Source of the DNA: Haemonchus contortus
Taxonomy: Eukaryota > Nematoda > Chromadorea > Rhabditida > Trichostrongylidae
NCBI GenBank assembly: GCA_000469685.2
Contig: LS997564.1
Location: forward strand, 18,689,615 to 18,753,614
Direction of reading: 5' to 3'
Length of the DNA stretch: 64,000 bases
Made by a program: the position numbers and the translations under genes
Notes under the pieces: model-generated
The model's database searches: none
The model's input: the letters and a program-made list of their open reading frames with translations, nothing else
What the model was told of the DNA's origin: nothing
In this document: one piece after another, positions 24,901 through 33,514 of the stretch
Numbering within the stretch: the stretch's first letter is position 1
Layout of the letters: each line of letters starts with the position of its first letter

Positions 24901-26726
24901 AGGCGATCATTCTCTATCGTCATATCGACGCAGTAGCCAACAGATGTCACCATTCATTGAGTTCCCACCTTCTTTACCCAGACGGTAGATACTTTTCCCC
25001 GTTTTTTTTTCGTTAATACGTCAGCCTTTCCCTTTATTGTTCATTCATTTATAGTTCGGATCGTGATTATCGGCCTGTAAGCAAAAGCCGCAGCTACGCG
25101 GACTGGGACGACATGGGACGAGCTGGTTTTGGCAGAGAAGTTAGACGGTGAGCACTATTTGGTGGTATATGGCAAGCTTCAAACAAATGATTCACGTTTG
25201 AAGATCTGAATCGTGAAGAGGGGATAATAGTCTAAAAGCCGAATATAAACACCGATTACCCGGGATACAATTATTGTTGGGTTATTTTGCATGTTCCATG
25301 TCTACAGCGGTTTGGTAGCTGGTAATTACGGACAATTACAAATCACTACCTCAATGCTTGGGGCAGGCCGTACAAATTCCCAATCGGAAAGGGACATCAT
25401 GAACAGAACAAGGGATTAGTTCAAAGTCGAGAAATCAAATACTGGTTAAAGCGATTTTGAAAGAAAAAAATGGGTACAAACTCAAGACTCACTGAAGTAC
25501 TCTTCTTCAGCTACGGTCATGATGACGACATGTCCCGCCTTGAGGCCGAGTTTCGCGATTCACTGCTGATGCCTCTTCCAAATGGAAACATGTGCGTTCA
25601 GCTCTGAAACAACCATCATCCTTTTCCTCATGTAACATCATCAACGACCGCATTCAGGCACGAAATGGATCACCGAACGGAAGCTATTCCTGGTGGATAT
25701 GAGACATTCCATAGGGATAATCGTGCCAATGCTGGTAGACGAGTAGGCAAAGACGGACTTCCTGTAGATTATAAGTGAGTTAATGAGGTAGTTTGAGTTT
25801 GTTGGAGTAAAACATTCAAGTTTGGAAAGGAGATGTGGAATTGGTTAGACTAAAAAAGTGAAGTCTAACTCGCAAAAAATATCATATTCTGCAGTATTCA
25901 CCTGTATGACCCACCGATATTCCCTTTCATTATCGATTTGCTTGGGGGCTCGCGTCCCCAGTGTTCCTGTCGCGAGCCATCGCAGTTCAGTTAACCCCCC
26001 TAACTGAAAGGGCACAAACGAACATTCCTTTCGTTAACAGCTCTCACGGAGAAGTTTGACCATTGCGGTGTGGTCATTCTGGTGTTCGTTTGACGTATCA
26101 AGGAATCCGATCAGTAATCATCCTGGTCCAACGGCTATGACAAACTTACGTGACATCGCTGGAGCTTATCTTGCTCACAAAAAATCAGTGCTCCAAATTC
26201 TCCCCGTGATGACCATTTCCTTTTGCCCATCTCGACAGAGCAGTGTTGGTAGGAATATCACTGCCGATTTTCCTTTGAGAAAGTGCGAATTCGAGTTGTT
26301 TTCGTTCGTGGACATCAACCTGGCCCTACTCAAGATACGAGATTTAGAAAAGACAAACTTACGTTAAATCTAATAATAAATAAAATAAGTAAGCAAATAA
26401 ATCTCAGCATGGCTATAGGGCGTCTCGCATTGATAAAGGAGTACCTTCATTAAATTTCGACCTGCAATTCCTATTTCGTTCCCGGATCGTACCCTAAGGT
26501 TTACAGCAAAGGTTGCTAATAAGCCAAAAAGTTATTCAGACGAGACAAACGGTGGTAACAGGACTGGGACTGGTACATTTACAATTTTACCCCTGGAACG
26601 GCAACCATTATTCTCTCAAATTGATTGAAAAACAAAAAAAATCAGTAAGTTAGATATGAATGTTTCAGTGAGGCAACTCAAGAGTACAGCTACAAACGTG
26701 AGCAAGAGTTGGATCGTAGGCGCTGA
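2025..26726 (+). CDS. Very large multi-exon gene (44 coding exons seen, 5' end missing); possible SoHo/ponsin-like cytoskeletal adaptor
   Basis: Exons, each with AG acceptor and GT donor: 2025-2114, 2666-2725, 3356-3403, 3476-3613, 4990-5145, 5396-5440, 5668-5688, 6020-6094, 6291-6410, 12225-12416, 13206-13286, 13350-13450, 13596-13680, 13848-14038, 14094-14226, 14381-14462, 15080-15177, 15374-15451, 15509-15655, 15844-15981, 16054-16125, 16190-16346, 16534-16715, 16778-16876, 17154-17190 (acceptor uncertain), 17314-17385, 17453-17625, 18770-18946, 19151-19360, 20824-20844, 21529-21663, 22168-22251, 22426-22518, 22662-22817, 22926-23057, 23141-23300, 23914-24051, 24391-24503, 24615-24783, 24885-24984, 25055-25147, 25511-25591, 25658-25774, 26669-26726. 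The total is 4908 nt, divisible by three, about 1635 aa. The protein has no membrane segment or obvious enzyme domain. It has short Trp motifs (KPWNKPGWPGPK; RRWQPPPEKPYIWPTF; NDWEKIYELPPHSS), a Pro run, a Gln run and Arg/Glu-rich helices. DYRPVSKSRSYADWD (25.06-25.11 kb) resembles the YRPLSKS core of vertebrate SoHo domains. No SH3 exons follow, so the CAP/ponsin assignment is tentative. Confidence 0.7.
4497..4810 (-). mobile_element. Degenerate tRNA-derived SINE copy in an intron
   Basis: Reverse-orientation, diverged copy of the dispersed element described at 55717. Recognisable blocks are the inverted cctcgcattcgacttcca segment, tttatcctcccagacg, and ccgggattcgacccc (an inverted box B). 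It lies within the intron between 3613 and 4990. Confidence 0.6.
6411..11700. other. 5.8 kb intron of the large gene with repeats, no supported exon
   Basis: Between the exons ending at 6410 and starting at 12225 I find only short scattered reading frames without paired splice sites. About 6660-6950 carries a degenerate inverted repeat (gcgttaggaacga near 6700 facing tcgttcctaacgc near 6925), probably an old palindromic element. The rest is AT-rich unique-looking sequence up to the GC-rich stretch near 11.1 kb. Confidence 0.5.
11754..11930 (+). CDS. Candidate alternative first coding exon of the large gene
   Basis: An ATG at 11754 opens 59 codons, starting with an Asp-rich stretch (MRDDDVDNDDDEPPYSVRRL) and ending in phase 0 at GATGAG before a GT. 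It could splice in frame to the exon at 12225. It sits at the end of a 5.8 kb intron, just after a GC- and CpG-richer stretch (about 11.1-11.75 kb), as expected for an internal promoter. The donor (gtcttt) is weak, which keeps confidence moderate. If real, it would give an isoform lacking the first nine exons. Confidence 0.4.
14669..14909 (+). mobile_element. tRNA-derived SINE copy, intronic
   Basis: Forward copy starting with an A-box-like aggtggtgtag, a box-B-like gggatcgaatccg about 45 bp later, and the family 3' end (ggcgcatcccaaaga, then cttattccttatccctt). It lies in the intron between 14462 and 15080 and is shorter than the complete copy because of an internal deletion. Confidence 0.65.
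18069..18380 (-). mobile_element. tRNA-derived SINE copy, intronic, reverse orientation
   Basis: Nearly full-length reverse copy. From the left it has the A-rich tail complement, gcgccccgcattcgacctt, gtggcctatacaacga, tcatcctcccagacg, and cgggattcgaacccatgacc (a perfect inverted box B), ending in ccaccgccgcc. It contains an extra short gatagtgatag repeat. It sits in the intron before the polyglutamine exon. Confidence 0.7.
18869..18946 (+). repeat. CAA/CAG microsatellite coding for polyglutamine
   Basis: The 3' part of the exon 18770-18946 is an almost pure CAA array interrupted by CAC, CTA and TTA. It encodes a Gln-rich tract with one His and two Leu, then an uninterrupted Gln run up to the donor. 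It is in frame with the flanking exons, so the microsatellite is translated. Confidence 0.85.
19570..19735. repeat. GC-rich intronic repeat sharing a 20-mer with 21851-21870
   Basis: This stretch, rich in ccgaccgac and gtcggtcga motifs, contains GTTGACAACGCAGGACAGAT at 19626-19645. The same 20-mer recurs at 21851-21870 in another intron of the gene, inside a similar GC-rich palindromic context. They are probably two diverged copies of one small non-autonomous element. Confidence 0.45.
20130..20294 (+). CDS. Alternative terminal exon of the large gene (short isoform)
   Basis: The acceptor cttttcag at 20129 opens a phase-0 exon of 54 codons ending in TGA at 20292-20294, with no donor. It continues the Arg/Pro-rich style of the preceding exon (19151-19360, ending in a Pro-rich segment and GYR). 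An ATTAAA polyadenylation-like signal follows at 20593. The downstream exon at 20824 is also phase 0, so the two would be mutually exclusive endings: stop here, or skip and continue to 26726. Confidence 0.65.
   Translation, partial: LGDPPPDPRAVSPAPGNTKRMIRNMTESTQRLDPHHNSFQPIRDRRLSPGSQYL
20593..20598 (+). terminator. Probable poly(A) signal (ATTAAA) of the short isoform
   Basis: ATTAAA lies about 300 bp after the stop of the alternative terminal exon and is followed by T-rich DNA. ATTAAA is the commonest variant of the metazoan AATAAA signal. Confidence 0.45.
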
Positions 26727-27106
26727 ATAGTGCGCCCACATGGGGATTCGTGCGCGGCCAAACCATGAGAACAGACCTCTGTTTTGTTTCCAGACGGTGA
26801 TTTGACTCCTTCTGCTATTCATTTGCTGCATTTACAATGTTTAGTGTTTATCCAGCCATTTGTCAACATTCAGTTTCGTAGAGTGCTAGAGACGCACGTT
26901 CATATCGTTTTCATTCATTCGTCAATTTTCGTTTTCCTTTTTTTCATTTCTTCATATAACCAAAATACGTCTCTATGCGTGCCAGAAAGATATGTTTTCA
27001 CTTACCAACATGTATGTCTTGCTTCATTCTACTTACACAGCACTCAGAAGAGTTGAATTGCTCAGCCTATCTGCCTTTGCCCATTTAATCCGATGAGTTT
27101 ACAAAG

Positions 27107-27112
27107 AATAAA
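27107..27112 (+). terminator. Probable poly(A) signal (AATAAA) of the long isoform
   Basis: AATAAA lies 380 bp downstream of the TGA at 26724-26726, within AT-rich DNA with no further exon in the same style. It marks the likely 3' end of the large gene. Confidence 0.6.
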
Positions 27113-27129
27113 GAGCGTATTTCAATCAA

Positions 27130-27860
27130 ATAATCAAGCCTTCAAACGTGCCTTTCTCAACACATCCAGGTAAGAAATCGGCTGAAAGAGTGAACCTTCG
27201 AAATATATTTATATAATAAGTAAACATTTCTCGATGGGTGCGTTGGTCATATCCACCGAACAATCTCATGGAATGCTCATGCAAAGTTTTCAAATGACAC
27301 GATGGAGTAGAAGTATTGAAAGAAGGTTAAGTTTATGATAAACTCCGTACAAAGGCGATCTGAGCATCGAACTTTCTACCGCGATGCGAAGTGGTGGCGT
27401 TTTCGACCATTAGATCGCATCCTACAAAAGAAAATTTTCGAACCTCGAATAGTGTGATGCGTAGCAGTCGTCGGCAACAAGCGATTACGAAGGAGCACAA
27501 TTCTTGACTAGAAACTAGTACTGAGCACTGGAAAGAAGCCATGAAAAACAAGTTATATTCGTTTATGCAGTTTTTTTTCTGAAAGCGATACTGTCGTAAA
27601 AACTAATTGATCAAACGATTCGGCCACTGCACTGAAATACCTTTCTTTAGCATTTTTATTGAAGACGTGGCCAGGAACTGATCACCAGTATATCATTCAG
27701 ATTTAAAGTATCATCTCTTCGAGCTAGATCATAGTACTGCCACGTAACTTCAAACATTCACAGTGGAAGCGGAATGACGAATAGTCATCAGCCTGAAATA
27801 CACAGGACTTTTCAGCCATGACAGTAGCATAATAAAATTCTCATTATTCCGTAGCTGCGG
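27130..27860. other. Intergenic, nothing recognised
   Basis: AT-rich sequence between the poly(A) signal of the large gene and the repeat cluster starting near 27.87 kb. Reading frames are short and lack splice signals that would chain them. Confidence 0.5.
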
Positions 27861-27868
27861 TCAGAATA

Positions 27869-28290
27869 TGGCCATGAAGTAGCCGCTGATCGCGCGACAT
27901 ATTACCTGAATGATGAGTGAATAAAAGACGCGTCTTTTCGTCCACTGGCCGCTTTCAGACTTCGACGACAGTCCGTCCGTCCGACGCGTGCGTGCTGCGA
28001 CGGCGGCCGCTAGAGTAGTGCTGACAGCGCTGGCACGTGATCTAGCGTTGTCAACAACGGTCAGGCGCCGCCGTCGCAGCACGCACGCGTCGCACGGACG
28101 GACGGACGGTCGGATGAAACGGACTATGAAAGTAGCCACTTGCTGCTTTCATAGTCCGTGATTTAGCCCGCTAACGCGAGCGAGTGAGCGACGGGGGCGG
28201 CGCTTCCCACTTGTTTACAACTGAATCTTGGTCGATGCCGCCGGACCACTAGTTTCCCGGCCGGCTCGCGGACTATGAAAACGGCCACTG
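27869..28290. mobile_element. Nested palindromic MITE-like elements with GGACTATGAAAG termini
   Basis: The core (27970-28110) is a large inverted repeat. The left arm (gtccgtccgtccgacgcg...) matches the reverse complement of the right arm over roughly 38-42 bp with one small gap, around a spacer of about 60 bp. At its right end GGACTATGAAAG is followed within 40 bp by CTTTCATAGTCC (28121-28157). A further GGACTATGAAAA at 28269 closes a second unit from 28141. The same termini recur at 28615 and 32548, so this is a repeat family and not a gene. Confidence 0.65.
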
Positions 28291-28614
28291 GGTTAGCTAA
28301 AGTTTCGCAAAATCATGATCCAGAACGGATAATTCGCCTACAGACATAGAGAATGCATTTGAATACATTGAAGAAGCAGATAACTAGGGCGCAACACAAA
28401 ATACTATGATATAAAACACAGTGTGCAAGCCAGTAGAGTAGTCACTAGGAGGCGCCGAAGCTTGATCAATGAGATCAATTACCGGCGCTTATTCATGATT
28501 GGAATGTAATTTATAGAAATAGTTCGCAATATGTAGTTAAAAGGTAGAAGCCAAGTCACTCCAACTGCTTATCTGAAAGCAGCTCATCCGTGCCACGGTG
28601 CCCGGTACTTGAAC

Positions 28615-28642
28615 GGACTATGAATGGTTGCATTCATAGTCC
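28615..28642. repeat. Perfect 12-bp hairpin with the GGACTATGAA terminus
   Basis: GGACTATGAATG, a four-base loop GTTG, then CATTCATAGTCC. The outer sequence matches the termini of the elements at 27.9-28.3 and 32.5 kb. It looks like a minimal or internally deleted family member. Confidence 0.6.
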
Positions 28643-28939
28643 GCGTTAGCAATGGCGAATCGACGCCTAGCTAGTTATGCGTGTCTGAGCACCGCGCTGC
28701 ATTGAGTGAAGCGGAAGGAGTAGAAAAGGTGTCAGTCGATAAGTATACCAATCTTCACATAACCCTTCTGTCCTCGAGTACGCTCCAGACAGGTGTCCCT
28801 TTGTATCCACCTCACCCAAACTGGGTTACTGCCAGAGACAGCTTGGCTGCCGCTGGTCATCTGCCGTAAAGCTCTGGGCGCAGCTTATGACGCCGTCTTA
28901 TTCCAGTGAAACCTAATCTGCATCTCGGTGGGTATGGGT

Positions 28940-29179
28940 ACTTACGTGCGTCCGAGGATGCGCGCGGCAAATCGCTTGGCGAAGTGCGTGGTGATTCAAA
29001 CGACTATGGCGCCTATCATTGGGGTCCAAACTCGAAGTAGAGTAGTTTAGTAGGGTCAGCTGATACAGATGGTCTACTCTACTTCAAATTTGGGCCCCAA
29101 TGATAAGCGCCAGAGTCGTTCGAATCCCCATGCACTTCGCCGCACATTTCGCCGCGCGCATCCTCGGGCGCACGTAAGT
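28940..29179. mobile_element. Palindromic MITE copy 1 (about 240 bp, long terminal inverted repeats)
   Basis: The left end acttacgtgcgtccgaggat and right end (reverse complement acttacgtgcgcccgaggat) match with one difference. The match continues inward through gcgcgcggcaaat..., and gcgcctatcattggggtcca faces its complement gggccccaatgataagcgcc. Almost the whole element folds on itself, with a loop near 29045. It has no coding potential. Related copies lie at 39275 and 60409. Confidence 0.75.
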
Positions 29180-30849
29180 TCCGTCCCCCCTAGCGACCGT
29201 GTATCTGGAGTTTCTAGTCTGTCCAACTCCAAACATACTCGCTGCGCGATGGTCACTGCAGGTCACTCAAATGTTTATCATCCCACAACAACTATTCCCT
29301 CTTACATATATGGGAACAACACCTCACCTTCATTAGCACTTACTCCCCGACGAGGCAGCCTAGTGGTCGTCTAATTCAAACAGGAAACCATAAACGAGTA
29401 CAAACAGTTTCTAGTGACGTCAGCAATGACGCTCGCGATTCCTTTTTTGTGCTAACAATACAAAAAAAATGTCCACACAGGATATCCTTTTAAAATTTAT
29501 GAATGCAGCTCAAATTTGTGGAAGGTCTTAACAACAGTGCTCCCTTTTCTCCATCTCTATGGAAAAAGGATGAAAAAGTGAAGCAAATACTTCTAGTACG
29601 CAATAAATTTCACTATACAGTCCATTATACACTATGTTATATTTGAGTATCATCGTCACCATCTTAAGGCTATACCAGGCGCCGAAGTTGTGACAACGGA
29701 CTACTTTATCAAGATCCGACTCAACCTAGGACCACTGACCAGACCATATGATTCTGTTCCACGCTGTTTTTCTGTTCTTGATAAAAGATAGGTGCAGTAA
29801 AAGCAAATCACTTCGATTCTATGACAAAGAGCTTTAATGGAACAGCTTATTCACACACCAAGCATCTTTCCCATACATTAAGTAGCATACAAAATTCGTT
29901 TTCGCATATTAACAGAGCTAGTATAGGTAGTTGTTAGATATAGTACAAATCGACTTCAAACAAAAATAAAAACGAGAAATTTGAATTTGGATTTGATAAT
30001 CACAGTATATCTTGTGCATCACTCGAATTAAAAAAACACATTCATGAGAGAAGAATGATTATATTTAAAAAAAATGGAATGACAGTAGTGACATCATCGA
30101 TGACCATTCACAGAAAAAATGAAGTGAAATGGCCGGTCAACGGAACAGGTTGGCTGCTTTCATGGCCAAAGACATCTTTGTCGAACTGTCAAGGCTGAAA
30201 ACTTATATTTAAATTAGCATGATCACCTCCCCATGAATAAGAACTAAATGGAGAAGATGAAAATGCTGTCTCAGTAATACTATGTACTCCAAATATCTAC
30301 TCGCTATTTATCAATTGCGGCGCTGCTGCCGAGAATTCGATTTTGAGTGTGACCTTCCCCATTCCAACCATATGTAAATGCAAACAAAAGGAATTTTGAG
30401 CAAGGACACATGTCAATGCTCCCAACATAGCTTGTTCACCTGATCCCCCGAAAGCAAACTGATTCGACTCTTCGCTGCAGGCAATCATGAGAAGCCCGAG
30501 ATGCCCAACCCTCCCTCAAACCGTTTAATTTGATGAACGAAATTCTTACAAAAAAGTTTAATTTGATGAATGAAATTCTTACAAAAAAAAACGCACAATT
30601 AGTTTACGAACAAATAAACGAATCTAAAACTTAAAACTAATTCTATCCACTTCTTTTGATCTTTCTAGGTTCACATTCTTGCCAATCTTGCTAACCGCAC
30701 CGTCATGACAAATCCGAAACCCGAATCTCAATCTCAGTTTCAGGACAAAGACAATCCCAACTCACAACCGACATTCTTTTTGCTTTGGTGTTTGGAGAGT
30801 TTTCAAGACAGAAAGGTCACTCCACTCCGAAGTTCACTGGCAACAAGTC
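29180..30849. other. 3' flank of snap-29; no gene recognised
   Basis: AT-rich. Downstream of the snap-29 stop (minus strand) the sequence holds ATTAAA-type signals read on the minus strand (tttaat near 30525 and 30558), which may serve as its poly(A) signals. No exons with paired splice sites are visible. Confidence 0.45.
30523..30588. repeat. Tandem duplication of a 33-bp unit
   Basis: The unit starting gtttaatttgatgaacgaaa and ending in an A run occurs twice head to tail with one substitution (aacga against aatga). It lies downstream of snap-29 and duplicates a candidate ATTAAA signal on the minus strand. Confidence 0.7.
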
Positions 30850-32856
30850 TTACCTAGGTGTCATTGAAGAGTCTTCATTCTTCGCTTCGGTTCCCAATAT
30901 TTTTTGCATCTATAAAAATGTAATAATGATTATAAGTGCCACAAAATTATCACAATTATAGGTGGACAAGTCTCTGCCTTCAGTCACCTGCTTATCTTGT
31001 ACGCGTACAATGACATCATTTCGGTCAGCTTTAGCTTGAATGCGATCGAGCAACTGATTCTGTTCGTCGACCTCTTTCCCTAGGTCCTGACCCAAACGCT
31101 GAAGGTTACGAAGGTTCCTTGACATTGCATCTATAAATGTACATTCTGAATGAAACTTCAAACATAAACTGAAAAAATTACCTCTTGAAAAACCCAGGGA
31201 AATCCCTTTTCATGCTAATCAAACGACAGTTTCAAGGTCCGAAAGAATTGTTCGGCTAAACTTAGCCCACAAGCAATCAAAAATCCTGATCACTATTAAG
31301 GCATTCATTGTGAGCCCTATATTGCCTAAACTGCTTTCTCCAAACTCAAAAATTTACATACAACAGAAAGTTAGGGCCCTGACAAGAAATAAATGCACTA
31401 GTCCAGAGAAAAAGAAAGATCTTGAACCTCCGCGATTGGGGCGGTTGAGAACTTCATCGAAAAGTGAGAATGAGTGACCCAGCCATACCCTCTCGAATGA
31501 AAAACAATTCTATAGTACTGATCCAGCATAGCATTTGAGATGTTCTTATAAGAACCCCCGAATTCGATTCTACGAAAAAAAAATCCAGATTTGGAGTTGT
31601 CAAACTCGACTTGTGAGTGCCCATTTCTCTACTCACCCAGATTCTCATCTATTTGGTTGTCCATGACTTCCCATCGAGTTCCTTTAATTGCGTTTCTGCT
31701 TGATTCACTCAATGTGGTTTGAGGTACTCCTGAGGTCCCAGAAAATGATGCGGACGAGCCGCCGCTAGCACCGCTAACACTGATCTCACCAACAGTCTCC
31801 GATAATCGAGACGCAGATTTTGATTGTGGCATTTGCTGCAAACATGTTTTTTAATCTTTATATGATTGTATGTGCATTAGTAGGGCATTCATAGGTCTCT
31901 TATTACTTTTGTATAACAATTACAGTATAATTGGATTGTGGAAATGTTGAGCAGTAGAAAGACAAATATTTCATGAGGACTACTTACCTCTATCGGCCCT
32001 TCTTGCGGTTTGCGACTGAATTTATTCTTGAAAAATCCTCCAAAAACTGATTTTAAGCTATTCAAATTACGTTGAGTGATCTGAAAGACGTAATACACCT
32101 GATAGTGGATAGCGCCCAAATAGACTGAGACCGACCTGGGTAGTTCTATGTATTTCATCGAGATTACGTTCTGTTCTCTCCAATTTTTCACGTTGTTCCA
32201 GCAAGTCCTTAACTGTGCAAGTAAAAGCCAATTCAAACTTCAAGGACTCCAAATTGTGAGCATTCCTTCATATGAAAATAAACACAAGTTCGGAAAAGTA
32301 CCTGAGCAGTCTGAGCGCCGATTTTTTCTGAATTCTCCAGATGACGTCTCGACCTCTCTGTGCTATCAAGAGACTGTTGCATATACTTTTCAATCTCACG
32401 TTCATAAAAATCTGCTTCATCCTCAATGTTGTTCGAATGCGTTGTGTAACTTTTTAACTTGCCTGCAAAGAAAGGTACTGAGAAGCGAATGCTGAAGTAA
32501 CCCACAAAATAAAAAGCTCAAATCTCCCTTAAAGGCATCTTATCTTTCATAGTCCACGATTTTGCGAGCGACCGGCGACCGGTACAGTCGCGCGACTGAT
32601 CGCGCGATCTGCTCGGGACCGTCCACGGCGCCACCCATAACTAGCGCGGCCTCCTCAACCGATCGAGCGACCGGTCGCGCGATCAGTCGAGCGACCAGTC
32701 GTCGGCCGCTCGCGAGATAGGTCCGCGACCAGTCGCGCGACTGGTCGTGGACAATGAAAGCAGCCAGAGGTCCTACACAAAACAAACCAAGCAAGAAAAC
32801 TCACTGTTGCTAGTTGCACTACTGCTTTTGAAATCATCATCGAAAGGGTTTGCCAT
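30850..32856 (-). CDS. snap-29: SNAP-29, Qb/Qc-SNARE protein (7 exons, 259 aa)
   Basis: Minus-strand exons: 32805-32856, 32302-32462, 32136-32207, 31988-32080, 31637-31835, 30988-31130, 30850-30909. They total 780 nt in continuous phase. SNAP-29 supplies two SNARE helices to membrane-fusion complexes, including autophagosome-lysosome fusion and recycling. The N-terminus MANPFDDDF carries the NPF motif known in SNAP-29 for EH-domain binding. The Qb helix (about residues 50-105) has a zero-layer Gln in LLEQREKLERTE and continues to SLKSVFGGFF. A Ser/Gly-rich linker follows. The Qc helix has its Gln in VDEQNQLLDRI and ends at QMQKILG. I see no Cys in the whole protein, as expected for SNAP-29 and unlike the palmitoylated SNAP-25. 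The length fits the family (human 258 aa). Intron 1 hosts a MITE. It lies 658 bp downstream of the NIPSNAP stop on the same strand, so co-transcription in an operon is possible. Confidence 0.93.
32548..32765. mobile_element. MITE in intron 1 of snap-29 (about 218 bp)
   Basis: The left end ctttcatagtccac faces the right end gtggacaatgaaag (one mismatch). The interior is GC-rich and dominated by palindromic gcgaccggtc, tcgcgcga and ccagtcgcgcgactgg blocks. The termini match the repeat cluster at 27.9-28.7 kb, so both belong to one family. Confidence 0.7.
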
Positions 32857-33514
32857 TCACGTTAGAAGGACGTGTCAGCCAGGACCTATAATCCGAAAGA
32901 ACTAAGAAAAATATTGTAAGAACAACAAAATCGTTCAGATAGTGACCGAACAACGACAACGGAAACCACAGGAAAAGTGGGAGGTCGAACAATCGTTGAG
33001 AAAAGACAGAGAGGGAGCTTGACAGACATGTGTACCCATGTGAGTACTCAAAAGGGAAATTTCAAGACTGTGACGCATCCTAAAACAATTTAATACTTTT
33101 TTCCAAAACGAAGACATCAAAATGGATATGTTGGCTTCAAAATAAATGGAATTGGCCAGTGGCCAGAATTGAAATCCAAGCTTTCTAAAAAAAAAAAAAG
33201 ACACGAGGTATAAAAGAAACACGATTCCAAGAACTTTGCAGGTATCCTCGATATAAACGAGTATGGTAACCTGGAATGAAAACGGAAATATTATACATTT
33301 ATTCACCTCGTTCTTTTTACATTAAGCACTTGTCTATAACTACAACGTAATACACATGCACCTATTAATTTATACAATAAGCTTTAGATAATTACAGATT
33401 GCAAATACTTGGTAGTGATAATTGTTGTCAAGGTATCAGTGAATTTCGTTAGGGTAATGTAAGAGCCAAGACGAGAGGTAGAAGGCCTTTTGCGTCCCCC
33501 GTACGGAAACCACT

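Noticed and set aside
28940..29179. Short + and - frames (for example 29069-29374)
   Set aside because: They run through the palindromic MITE and have mirror-image frames, as expected for a foldback element.
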